Assembly: GCF_000974485.1 (NCBI RefSeq)
Contig: NZ_BBOM01000010.1
Span: 62,001-126,000 of the forward strand
Source: Streptomyces sp. NBRC 109706
Lineage (GTDB): Bacteria > Actinomycetota > Actinomycetes > Streptomycetales > Streptomycetaceae
Direction of reading: 5' to 3'
DNA: 64,000 nucleotides
The notes under the pieces were generated by a model. The model had not been told where the DNA came from, made no database searches, and saw only the letters and a program-made list of their open reading frames with translations. Below are positions 40,232 through 47,919 of the stretch, piece after piece (positions within the stretch are counted from its first letter, which is position 1; each line of letters starts with the position of its first letter). The position numbers were made by a program, and so were the translations under genes.

Positions 40232-40310
40232 TGAAGTCAGGTGAAGTCAGGTAATGCCGCATGCGGTCACGCGCGGACGCGTTCGGCCGCATGCGGTGGG
40301 TGTTTTTTGG
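40232..40310. repeat. Short repeats between LacI and GH127 genes
   Basis: TGAAGTCAGG is repeated in tandem (40232-40251). The self-palindromic CCGCATGCGG occurs at 40257-40266 and 40287-40296, so the two copies can pair as a long hairpin. A run of six T follows on the plus strand (40302-40307). On the minus-strand message this lies in the gap ahead of the GH127 gene and could tune read-through from lacI. Confidence 0.5.
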
Positions 40311-40318
40311 GGGGCGGG

Positions 40319-41383
40319 TCAGTCCTGGCGGAGCGGGCCGACCCCGCCGCGGCCACGCGAGGGCGTCGGGGCGCCCGAGTCGCGCACCACCAGCCGGCAG
40401 GGCTGCCGCAGCAACCCCGACTCGCGATGGCCCTCGATCATGGAGAGCAGCCGGCGGGCCGCCAGCTCGCCCAACTCCTGGAGGTTCATGTCGACCGAGG
40501 TCAGCGGCGGACGGGCGTCCTCGGTCAGCACCCCCCAGTTGTCGAAGCCCACCACGCCGACGTCGTGCGGCACCCGCCGGCCGCCCTCGCGCAGCGTGTC
40601 CAGCACACCGCGCGCCAGCTGGTCGCTGCCGCAGAACACCGCGTCCACCTCGGGGTGCCGTTCGAGCAGATCGGCCGTGGCGTCCCGGCCGAACGCCTCC
40701 CGCCAGGGCCCCGAATAGACGCGCCGGTCCGGCAGTTCGAGGCCGGCCTCGGCCAGCGCGGCCCGGAAGCCGGCCAGTCGGTCCCGCACGGCGGCGAAGT
40801 CCATCGGCCCGGTGATATGCGCGAACACCCGCCGCCCGGCGGCCAGCAGATGCTCGGCGGCCAACCCGGCCCCCTGCTCGTCGTCCGGCAGCACCGAGAG
40901 ATCCCCCGGATCGGTGGAGCGCGAGTACGCGTACACCACCGGCACGGGCAGCGGCGTGGCGGACAGCGGAGGCCGGGCGTCCGTCCGCACCCCGGTCACC
41001 ACGATGCCGTCCACCCGGCGGGCGAGCAGCGACTCCAGATAGAACCGCTCGCGCAGCGGATCGGCCCGCCCGTCGCAGAGGAAGACGGAGACCCGGCCGG
41101 CGCCCAGCGCGTTCTCGATGCCCAGGTGGAGCGGGATATTGAACCGGTCGGCGCTCTCGGTGGAGAGCAACCCGACCGTGAAACTGCGTCGTTGCACCAG
41201 ACTGCGCGCCAACGCGTTGGGCTGGTAACCCAGTTCGTTGGCGGCGGCGAGCACCCGCTCGCGCGTCTCCGCGCGCAGCTGCCCGCGCCCGTTGAGCGCC
41301 TTGGACGCGGTGCTGATCGCGACCCCGGCGCGCGCCGCGACCTCCGTGATGGTGACCGTGCCATGGCCCTGGCCGTCCGGCAT
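40319..41383 (-). CDS. LacI-family regulator (second polysaccharide cluster)
   Basis: This LacI/GalR repressor of 354 residues has a helix-turn-helix and hinge VTITEVAARAGVAISTASKA near residues 9-28, then a sugar-sensing domain with FTVGLLSTESADRFNIPLHL, VFCGSDQLARGVLDTLREGG and VGVVGFDNW. ATG 41383 is used; a TTG one codon upstream is an alternative. The start is overlapped by GGAAAACCCTTTCC, whose near-copy lies upstream of the ABC operon at 27 kb, so it probably represses both itself (with the downstream GH127 gene) and that operon. The inducer is not known; an arabinose-containing sugar fits the neighbours. Confidence 0.88.
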   Translation of the reverse strand: MPDGQGHGTVTITEVAARAGVAISTASKALNGRGQLRAETRERVLAAANELGYQPNALARSLVQRRSFTVGLLSTESADRFNIPLHLGIENALGAGRVSVFLCDGRADPLRERFYLESLLARRVDGIVVTGVRTDARPPLSATPLPVPVVYAYSRSTDPGDLSVLPDDEQGAGLAAEHLLAAGRRVFAHITGPMDFAAVRDRLAGFRAALAEAGLELPDRRVYSGPWREAFGRDATADLLERHPEVDAVFCGSDQLARGVLDTLREGGRRVPHDVGVVGFDNWGVLTEDARPPLTSVDMNLQELGELAARRLLSMIEGHRESGLLRQPCRLVVRDSGAPTPSRGRGGVGPLRQD

Positions 41384-41386
41384 CAA

Positions 41387-41400
41387 GGAAAACCCTTTCC
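41387..41400. promoter_or_regulatory. LacI operator-like site at its own gene start
   Basis: GGAAAACCCTTTCC (GGAAA/TTTCC palindrome) ends 4 nt upstream of the LacI ATG. Binding there would block translation initiation or early transcription. The same 13 bases recur at 26981-26993. Confidence 0.65.
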
Positions 41401-41440
41401 GTCCTTTTCGTGAAAGTCTCCCCCGACCCCTCGACCCACG

Positions 41441-41584
41441 TCAAGCTCCGTCCGCCGCCGCCGACGCGACCAACGGGGCGACGTACGCCGGCACGCCCAG
41501 CCGCGACACGTTCCGGAACCCGAACAGGAACGTCAGGCCGATCAGGGCACCCGTGATCCCGGTGACTGCACGCCCGTTCACCAC
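41441..41584 (-). pseudogene. DUF2637 (Spd-like) fragment
   Basis: A short frame encodes VTGITGALIGLTFLFGFRNV and SRLGVPAYVAPLVASAAADG, then stops. This matches the membrane segment of DUF2637 proteins carried by Streptomyces integrative and conjugative elements. Only about 47 residues remain, so it is a remnant. The rest of 41384-41675 shows no gene. Confidence 0.55.
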
Positions 41585-41675
41585 ATGCCGCGCGGCTGCC
41601 CCCGGTTGGGCAACGGGCGTGATCTTGCTGAATCAGCCGACCGTGGACAAGACGATCCACTCGCCTATGGTTGCC

Positions 41676-42470
41676 TCAGCTGGTGCCCCGCTGGTCCGAG
41701 CGGGAGGGCGGCGACGACGGCTGCCATCCCGGCGCGGTGAGCAGGTGTAGCGCGCGCTGGCGAATAAGGGAGATCTGCGCCCCCCCCCCGGCGAAATTCG
41801 ATTTTCGTCCGGAGATCTGCTCCGGGTGTTTGCGGTAGCGCAGTGTCGGTGCGCCGATGAGGACGCCGCCCGCGCGGGCGGAGGCGGCCATCAGGGTGCC
41901 GGTGTCCTCCATGCCCCGCATCGCCGCCCAGCCGCCGAGGGAGAGCAGGAGGTCGCGCCGCCACATCACCCCGGCCGGGTGGATGGGCAGGCGGTAGCGG
42001 CCGGTTTCGGTGGACCAGTGTTCCAGCAACACCCCGCGCGCCAACCATCCGCCCGACAGCGGTAGTTGATGCTCACGCAGTTCGCCCGATGGAAGGAGAT
42101 CGCGTGCCTGGCCGGCGGCGAACCCGGCCAGGTGGTGACCGTCCAGCGCGTGGGAGAGGTCGGAGAGGGCCGACGGTTCGAGTTCGTCGTCGGCGTCGAG
42201 GTTCTGTATGAGGGGCGCGGTCGAGCGCCCCAGGGCGAGGTTCCTGGAGACGGCCGGGCCCTCGGTGGTGCTGTGGATCCCCACACTCACCCGGGGGTCG
42301 CTCGCCGCACCGCAGGCGCGCAGTGCGGCCCGGAGCGGGCCGGCGTCGGTGCCGTCGAGCTGGATCACCCACCGCCAGTCGCGGTGTGTCTGGGCACGCA
42401 GAGAGGACCAGGCCGCTGCGAGGTACCTGGCGTTCGGGGCATGAGCGGCGGTGACGACATCCACGCGCAT
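41676..42470 (-). CDS. Family 2 glycosyltransferase
   Basis: This 264-residue cytosolic GT-A enzyme transfers sugar from a nucleotide donor. The opening strand MRVDVVTAAHAPNARYLAAA and the SLRAQTHRDWRWVIQLDGTD segment are typical of GT2. The metal-binding acidic motif is NLDADDELEPSAL near residue 92. The W-rich acceptor region follows (GGWAAMRGMEDTGTLMAASA, with ED as candidate base). ATG 42470 fits the start of the fold; no strong ribosome site is visible. The gene stands alone between a DUF2637 scrap and the IS605-type element, so its product cannot be guessed. Confidence 0.8.
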   Translation of the reverse strand: MRVDVVTAAHAPNARYLAAAWSSLRAQTHRDWRWVIQLDGTDAGPLRAALRACGAASDPRVSVGIHSTTEGPAVSRNLALGRSTAPLIQNLDADDELEPSALSDLSHALDGHHLAGFAAGQARDLLPSGELREHQLPLSGGWLARGVLLEHWSTETGRYRLPIHPAGVMWRRDLLLSLGGWAAMRGMEDTGTLMAASARAGGVLIGAPTLRYRKHPEQISGRKSNFAGGGAQISLIRQRALHLLTAPGWQPSSPPSRSDQRGTS

Positions 42471-42534
42471 GGCGGGAGATTTTACGCGGGTCCGGTCTCC
42501 CTGCACAGCGAGACATGTTGACGTGCTCCCTGGC

Positions 42535-43779
42535 CTAAAGTCCAGGGATTCCGGCCTGGGTCGTCTGCCCCTTCCGGGGGCTTCCTGCTTCACCGCGCTG
42601 TGCGGGCACGTGTGCCCGTCTTACCGGCGCTCCACAGGCGTTTAGCGTCTCCGCCCGTCCGGCGGCGACGATACGGCGTCCTTCGAAGAGGACGTTGCGG
42701 GCTGCGTTGTGGTCGCGGTCGTGCACCGTGCCGCACTCAGCGCACGCCCACTCACGGACGTGGAGAGGCTTCGGGCCGTCCCGGAATCCGCAGGCCGAGC
42801 AGACCTGAGAGGACGGGAAGGCCCGGTCCACCTTGGCGAAGGTGCGGCCGTGCTTGACCGCCTTGTACTCCAGCATGCCGACGAACGCGGACCATCCCGC
42901 GTCGTGCACGGACTTGGCGAGCCGGGTGCGGCCGAGGCCGGACACCGCGAGGTCTTCCACGTACACCGCTTGGTTGTCGCGGATGATCTGTGTGGATACC
43001 TTGTGGTGGAAGTCCCGGCGCCGGTCCGCCACCTTGGCGTGCTGGCGTGCGACCTTGATGCGGGCCCTGGCCCGGTTCTTCGATCCCTTGGCCTTGCGGG
43101 ACAGCTCCCGCTGAAGGCGCTTGAGCTTCTTCTCGGCCCGGCGCAGGAAGCGTGGGCTGTTGATCTTCCGGCCGTCGGACAGGACGGCGAATGCGGACAG
43201 GCCGAGGTCGATACCGGCGTCGGTCTCCGCCTCGGGGAGGATGTCCGGCTCGGTGTCGACGACGAAGCTGACGAAGTACCGACCGGAGCTGTCCTTGGTG
43301 ACGGTGAGAGAAGTCGGGGCTGCCGGAAGTCGGCGCGACCACTTCACCTTGAGGTTGCCGACCTTGGCCACGTACACCGTGCCGTCGCCCTGGAGGGAGA
43401 AGGCGTTGGTGTTGAGGCGGATCGACTGCCGGGTGTCCTTCTTCGACTTGTACCGGGGCGGCCCCATCTTGCGGCCCTGCCGCTTGCCCTTGACCGAGTC
43501 GAAGTAGTTCTTGTAGGCGGTGTCCAGGTCCCGGAGGGACTGTTGCAGGACGACCGCCGACACGTTGGCGAGCCAGGTGCGTTCCTCGGTGCGCTTGGCC
43601 TGGGTGATGCGCAGCCGGGACAGCTCGGCCGACTTCACGTACGGCAGCCCCGCCGCGTGCGCTTCCTTCCGGTCACGCAAGCAGTCGTTCCACACCACGC
43701 GGGCGCACCCGAACGCACTCGCCAGCGCACGGCGCTGGGAGGCATCCGGGTAAACCCGGTAGTTGTAGCGGAGCTGCAC
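42535..43779 (-). CDS. tnpB: TnpB RNA-guided nuclease (IS605 OrfB)
   Basis: This 414-residue protein is full length for the family. The RuvC residues are present: D191 (GIDLGLSAF), E275 (VYVEDLAVSG) and D356 (HDRDHNAARN). The zinc ribbon is C327/C330 and C346/C349. The N-terminal YNYRVYPDASQRRALASAFG is the usual helix-turn-helix-like start. TnpB uses an RNA made from its own 3' end and the element's right end to cut DNA at the donor site, favouring element retention. GTG 43779 is chosen as the start of the conserved domain; a TTG two codons upstream is possible. A guide RNA is expected at about 42500-42750 on the minus strand. Confidence 0.9.
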   Translation of the reverse strand: MQLRYNYRVYPDASQRRALASAFGCARVVWNDCLRDRKEAHAAGLPYVKSAELSRLRITQAKRTEERTWLANVSAVVLQQSLRDLDTAYKNYFDSVKGKRQGRKMGPPRYKSKKDTRQSIRLNTNAFSLQGDGTVYVAKVGNLKVKWSRRLPAAPTSLTVTKDSSGRYFVSFVVDTEPDILPEAETDAGIDLGLSAFAVLSDGRKINSPRFLRRAEKKLKRLQRELSRKAKGSKNRARARIKVARQHAKVADRRRDFHHKVSTQIIRDNQAVYVEDLAVSGLGRTRLAKSVHDAGWSAFVGMLEYKAVKHGRTFAKVDRAFPSSQVCSACGFRDGPKPLHVREWACAECGTVHDRDHNAARNVLFEGRRIVAAGRAETLNACGAPVRRAHVPAQRGEAGSPRKGQTTQAGIPGL

Positions 43780-43806
43780 AGCCAAGATCCTACTACGATT
43801 GGTCTC

Positions 43807-44223
43807 ATGGATGGGCAGAACGATTACAGGCGTGGCAGACATGTGGTTTCGGCGATGCACGTACACTTGGTCTTTGTGACGAAGTATCGGCGCGGGGTGT
43901 TCAACGACGAGATGCTGACGCGCTGCGAAGAGATCATGCGCAAGGTCTGCGAGGACTTCGAGGCGGAGCTGAGGGAGTTCAACGGCGAGCGCGATCACGT
44001 CCACCTCCTGGTGCACTACCCGCCGAAGGCCGCCGTCTCCAAGCTGGTCAACAGCCTCAAGGGCGTCTCCGCCCGGCGGATACGGCAGGAGTTCACCGGC
44101 AGGATCAACCGCGCCATCATGCACGGGCACCTGTGGTCACCTTCCTACTTCTCCGCGTCGTGCGGCGGTGCGCCGTTGGCGATCGTCCGCCAATACATCG
44201 AGCAGCAAAAACGTCCGCTCTAA
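43807..44223 (+). CDS. tnpA: TnpA Y1 transposase (IS200/IS605)
   Basis: This 138-residue single-strand transposase has the HUH motif H64-V-H66 (RDHVHLLVHYPP) and catalytic Y130 in VRQYIEQQKRP. The opening HVHLVFVTKYRRGVF is conserved in the family. It cuts and joins the hairpin-marked ends through a 5'-phosphotyrosine link. All catalytic residues are present and the length is normal. It starts 27 bp from the divergent tnpB start, so the two share a very short promoter region. Confidence 0.92.
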   Translation: MDGQNDYRRGRHVVSAMHVHLVFVTKYRRGVFNDEMLTRCEEIMRKVCEDFEAELREFNGERDHVHLLVHYPPKAAVSKLVNSLKGVSARRIRQEFTGRINRAIMHGHLWSPSYFSASCGGAPLAIVRQYIEQQKRPL

Positions 44224-44309
44224 CGTGCACGTCAGAGCAGTCTTGAGATGCATTCATCTCCGGCGTGAACGCCGGGGCTTTCTGCAAGGAACCCGGTAAG
44301 TACGTTGCT

Positions 44310-45560
44310 ATGGAGGGCAATTCGATCACCGCGCGCCTCAACCAGGTCGCCACCGAGGACTCCCGCGAGCTGGACCGCGTATGCGAGGAGGTGGCGCGTT
44401 CCCTGCTCGATTCCGGGACCGAACCACCGTTCCGCATCGGCTCGGCGAACTTCGCCGGCGACCCCTTCCTCATCTGCGCCGACCGCTACTGGCGGCTGCG
44501 CTTTCTGAACCGGCCCTCCGTGCGCACCGCCGCCGACTGTGCCAGCTGGCTCCACCAGCACCTCCAGGACGCCGCCGACGGCACCGGGCAGGCCCATCGC
44601 GCCGAGATCGAGCAGAAGTGGGCGCTGGGTTACGCCTTCATCACCCGGGACAGCGAGGAGTCCGCGACCGAGATCGCCGAAGCCTGCGCCGAGATCGTCG
44701 GCTCGGCCGACATCGCCTACTTCGCCGCGCTCTACCACGCGGGAAAACTCCGGGCGAACTTCCGCTTCGACGAGCTGCACTCCTTCGTCGAGTCGTCCAT
44801 GCTCGCCCTGGCCACCGGCCCGTACCGCAGCGGTCCCGTCTTCACCGCCCTGCGCGCGTTCGCCGCCTTCGGCAGCCGCCGCGTCACCACCGAGCACGCC
44901 GCCGACCTGCTCGACCACGCCTGGTACTCCCCCCAACGCACCATGCACACGGTCGACCTGTGCCTCAACGCCCTCTCCGCCGCCGTGCCGTTCGACGGCC
45001 AGGGCCAACTCCTGCGCGACCGCGCCCGCGAGGCCGCCGCCGAATGGCCCGAGAACCATCTCTTCGTCTTCCGGCTCGCCACCGGTCTGCACCTGAACAA
45101 GGAGCACGACGCCGCGCTGGAGGCCATCGACCTCGCGCTCGCCCTGCTCCCCTCCATCGGCAGCCGCGGCAGCCACGCCCAGCTCCAGGAGCAGTACCTC
45201 GCCAAGCGCGAACTGATCCTCGAAGGCCAGCAACGGGGCGCCGAGACAGCCGCGCACCGCCAGCAGTGGGACCGGCAGCACGCCGCCTACCGCCGGGTCG
45301 AGGCCCGGCTCAACTCCGCCACCAACCACCTCATCACCATGATCACGGTCTTCGTCACCGCGATCGCCTTCATCATCAGCAGCATCCAACTCACCTACGG
45401 CGGCGACCTACCCCTCGGCGACCGCATCCTGCTCATCCTCGCCCAGGGCACCGTGATGCTCGGCTTCTCCGGCCTCCTCATCTACGGCACCCACCTCCTC
45501 CTCCGCTACCGCCAACAACCGGACCCCGAGCCCAACGGCCCCGACGGCGCCCGGGACTGA
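44310..45560 (+). CDS. Helical protein with two C-terminal membrane segments, unknown family
   Basis: The protein has 416 residues from ATG 44310. Residues 20-310 are alpha-helical with spaced Ala/Leu repeats (EIAEACAEIVGSADIAYFAA, ALRAFAAFGSRRVTTEHAAD, HDAALEAIDLALALLP), suggesting TPR-like helical pairs. Two membrane helices follow (HLITMITVFVTAIAFIISSI and LLILAQGTVMLGFSGLLIYG). I do not recognise the family. The IS605 left-end hairpin lies only 34 nt upstream and there is no close ribosome site, so the insertion may have removed the native promoter or the first codons. Confidence 0.65.
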   Translation: MEGNSITARLNQVATEDSRELDRVCEEVARSLLDSGTEPPFRIGSANFAGDPFLICADRYWRLRFLNRPSVRTAADCASWLHQHLQDAADGTGQAHRAEIEQKWALGYAFITRDSEESATEIAEACAEIVGSADIAYFAALYHAGKLRANFRFDELHSFVESSMLALATGPYRSGPVFTALRAFAAFGSRRVTTEHAADLLDHAWYSPQRTMHTVDLCLNALSAAVPFDGQGQLLRDRAREAAAEWPENHLFVFRLATGLHLNKEHDAALEAIDLALALLPSIGSRGSHAQLQEQYLAKRELILEGQQRGAETAAHRQQWDRQHAAYRRVEARLNSATNHLITMITVFVTAIAFIISSIQLTYGGDLPLGDRILLILAQGTVMLGFSGLLIYGTHLLLRYRQQPDPEPNGPDGARD

Positions 45561-45895
45561 CGCGGCACGGCGCCGCCACCCCGGCCCCGGCGTCACGTTC
45601 GGAGAACAGCCGCCAGGGACGGTGATCGTGGTGGTGCGCACGGACACCACGAGCTGAGGTGGTAAGCCGTCACGACCGAAGAGACGGCGGCCGGAGAGCG
45701 TGCGGACCTCGGACCGCTGGATCTGCGTACGCCTCGGATCGTCAGCGGACAGGACATCACCCACCGAGCACCTGACGTGGCACGCCGTCGGCTGCCCACG
45801 GTTCCGGCAGCTCGTCCAAAGGTGAGACGGAGAGCAATCGCTCACGGCCGAGACGGGTTTCCATGAGTGGTGGCGTCGCGGTGAGGCTGGTCCGC
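45561..45895. other. Intergenic stretch with a possible gene remnant
   Basis: The minus strand around 45610-45800 gives a smooth peptide (HVRCSVGDVLSADDPRRTQI, then SGRRLFGRDGLPPQLVVSVR) without a nearby start. It may be the tail of a lost gene, but no family is recognised. Confidence 0.3.
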
Positions 45896-47038
45896 TCAAC
45901 GGGCCCTGTAGGCGGGGTCGGTGTCGGATGGGCGGGTGCGTTGTCGTTCGAGGAAGAGGTCGGTGAAGACGGAGACCTTGGCGCGTAGGGCCCAGGGGTC
46001 GAAGGGTTTGCTGATGTAGTCCACGGCTCCCGCCGCGTAGCCGCGGGCGCTGTGTTCGGCGTCGATGCCCATCGCGGTGAGGAAGATGATGGGGATGTCG
46101 CGGGTTCGGGTGCGGCGTTTGATGTGTGCGGCGGTCTCGTAGCCGTCCATCTCCGGCATCTGGACGTCCATGATGATCACGGCGAAGTCGTCGTGGGTGA
46201 GTAGCGCCTTGAGGGTGTCCCGGCCGGAGTAGGCGATCACCAGCTTCTGGCCGAGGTTGGCCAGTGCCGCGGTCAGGGTCAGGATGTTCGGCCGTTGGTC
46301 GTCCACGATCAGGATCTTGGGTAGCCGCTCCCGCCTTCCTCGGGCTGCCGGCGAGGGCGGCAGCGAGTGCTCCGGGTCGGCGGCGCTCTGCTGTTCCACC
46401 AGTTCCATCTGCCGCTCCAGCAGGGCGCAGCGTGCCTCGGCCTCCTCGCGGCGGCGTTGGGCGTCCGTCAGTTCGTGCTTGAGCTGGGTGACCTCCGACT
46501 CCAGCCGGTCGCGTTCCTGGCGCAGCACATGGGCGTCGCCCCGCTCCGTCTCCAGTCGGTCGGCGCGGGCCCGTTCGGCGGCCCATTCGGACTCGAACTG
46601 GTTGAGCCTGACCTCCAGGTCGGCGATCCGGTGGCCACGGTCCAGGAGCGCTTCCTCCAGGACCTCCCCGTGGGCGAAGGAGCGGCGGGAGGTGCGGTCG
46701 GCGTCGGCGAGTTGTTGGGCGAGCACCTCGGCGGCGTGCCGTGGCGAGCTGCCGGCCTGGACGGCGTCGCGGTGGAGGCGTCGTATGTGCTCGATGGTCG
46801 CGGGCGTGGTGGGCCGGCCGTGGTGCTCGGCCAGGTCGGTGAAGAGGTCCATGACGACTTCCCACGGTGGGATACGGGTGCCGTTGAGGTAGCGGGACAG
46901 GGCCCCTGGATCCCGACGGCGCCGTGCGGCGTAGCGCCGTACCGAGATGCCGAGACCGGTGAACAGGCCCCGCAGGGCCTCGGCCAGGGCATGGCACTGA
47001 GGCGACAGATCGGCGGCCAGGGGGCGGAGGTCAGGCAC
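45896..47038 (-). CDS. HTH-coiled coil-receiver response regulator
   Basis: This 380-residue protein has an unusual order. Residues 12-75 (LAEALRGLFTGLGISVRRYA, then DPGALSRYLNGTRIPPWEVV) resemble an XRE-type helix-turn-helix of the sort found in Streptomyces regulators. Residues 100-220 form a long Glu/Arg-rich coiled coil. A canonical receiver domain is at the C-terminus (241-365), with D246/D247, phospho-acceptor D291 (VIIMDVQMPEMDG), T321 and K344. Receivers are usually N-terminal. GTG 47038 follows GGAGATCG. It overlaps the upstream small membrane gene by 8 nt. No dedicated histidine kinase is adjacent. Confidence 0.82.
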   Translation of the reverse strand: MPDLRPLAADLSPQCHALAEALRGLFTGLGISVRRYAARRRRDPGALSRYLNGTRIPPWEVVMDLFTDLAEHHGRPTTPATIEHIRRLHRDAVQAGSSPRHAAEVLAQQLADADRTSRRSFAHGEVLEEALLDRGHRIADLEVRLNQFESEWAAERARADRLETERGDAHVLRQERDRLESEVTQLKHELTDAQRRREEAEARCALLERQMELVEQQSAADPEHSLPPSPAARGRRERLPKILIVDDQRPNILTLTAALANLGQKLVIAYSGRDTLKALLTHDDFAVIIMDVQMPEMDGYETAAHIKRRTRTRDIPIIFLTAMGIDAEHSARGYAAGAVDYISKPFDPWALRAKVSVFTDLFLERQRTRPSDTDPAYRAR

Positions 47039-47234
47039 GATCGATCTCCCCGGCGTCGGCGGCGATCAGCCGGTGCAGCGCCGGCACGGTCGCGCCGAAC
47101 GCGCCACCGGCGGCCAGTAAGGCTCCGGCGGTGGTGCCGCCGGCGAGGAGCGTGAGCACGGCGGTGCTCGCGGCGGTGATACCGCCAAGGGTGAGGATGA
47201 CCGCGGTACGCAGCGTCATCAGCGGGCCGTTCAC
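47031..47234 (-). CDS. Small membrane protein
   Basis: This 67-residue protein starts at GTG 47234 after GGGAGG. It contains two closely spaced hydrophobic segments (TAVILTLGGITAASTAVLTL and AGALLAAGGAFGATVPALHR) and a short charged tail. The family is not known. Its end overlaps the start of the receiver-domain gene by 8 nt, so the two are translationally coupled. Confidence 0.6.
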   Translation of the reverse strand: MNGPLMTLRTAVILTLGGITAASTAVLTLLAGGTTAGALLAAGGAFGATVPALHRLIAADAGEIDRA

Positions 47235-47438
47235 GGCGGGCGCCTCCCGGGACGTCGAGCCGACACCGTGCCGGCCACCCGCCCAGGATCTCGCCCTCGC
47301 CCACCACCCCGGGCCCCGTTGCGCGGAGTTGCCCCACCGTTGCGCGCCGCCGACACGGATCGTCGCAGACCAGACCACCGGGCGTGCGCTGTTGCCGTAC
47401 GAGCTGGCAACAGGACCGGCTGACCGCCCGTGGAGGGG

Positions 47439-47749
47439 TCAGTCTTCCGGCGCCGCCGCGCGGTCGATGGAGGAGGGACGGGCGGAGAGGCGCAGTTCCC
47501 CCCAGGGCATGAGGTTGAGGGCGACGGCCCTGAGCCGTTCGCCCACCGGGGGGAAGTCCTGGGGGTGACCTCGGTGCCGGCCTCCGCGAGGAGGACGGAG
47601 TCGATGAAGGCGGGCGTCCCGACGGGCGGAGAGACCACCTCGACATCGACTCCATGGTGGTCACGGTGTGCGGTGACCACACACTCCACGATCTGGTTCT
47701 CCCGAACCCCGCCGGGTTCCCATCGTGGGTCCGGTCTGACCATGCGCAT
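47439..47749 (-). pseudogene. Frameshifted small S1-like protein
   Basis: From ATG 47749, one frame encodes ENQIVECVVTAHRDHHGVDV and SPPVGTPAFIDSVLLAEAG. In a C-rich run near 47560-47570 the reading must shift to continue with DFPPVGERLRAVALNLMPWG and ELRLSARPSSIDRAAAPED before a stop at 47439. Together this looks like a compact OB/S1-like domain of about 100 residues. A single indel explains the break, so it could be a real mutation or a base-calling error in CCCCCAGGACTTCCCCCC. Confidence 0.5.
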
Positions 47750-47919
47750 CCCTGGTGGAGGTTGATGCCGGAAAACCTCTCGTCCCACCATGCCGCGCGC
47801 CGCCGGCAGGCGATGCGGACGTCGCGCACGTCGGGGATCGTCCGCTCGGCAGAGGTGCGCACGCGGGGCAGGGCCGCTGTGCGGGCCGGCGGCCCGAACA
47901 GCGGCCCGAGGCCGGGGGG

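Larger units (their letters stand above)
42519..44280. mobile_element. IS200/IS605-family element (divergent tnpA and tnpB)
   Basis: The two genes are divergent, as in IS605. The right end, after tnpB, has the subterminal hairpin CCCTGG (42528-42533), CCTAAAGT, CCAGGG (42542-42547), and the usual outer GCACGTCAA at 42526-42518 on the minus strand. The left end, after tnpA, has a perfect 6-bp hairpin CCGGCG-TGAA-CGCCGG (44260-44275). Both genes look intact, so the element may be mobile. The left outer border is uncertain by some tens of bases. Confidence 0.8.

Noticed and set aside
40257..40310. Plus-strand rho-independent terminator between LacI and GH127
   Set aside because: The hairpin and T-run read correctly only on the plus strand, where no gene is transcribed toward it. 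It was kept as a repeat rather than called a terminator.
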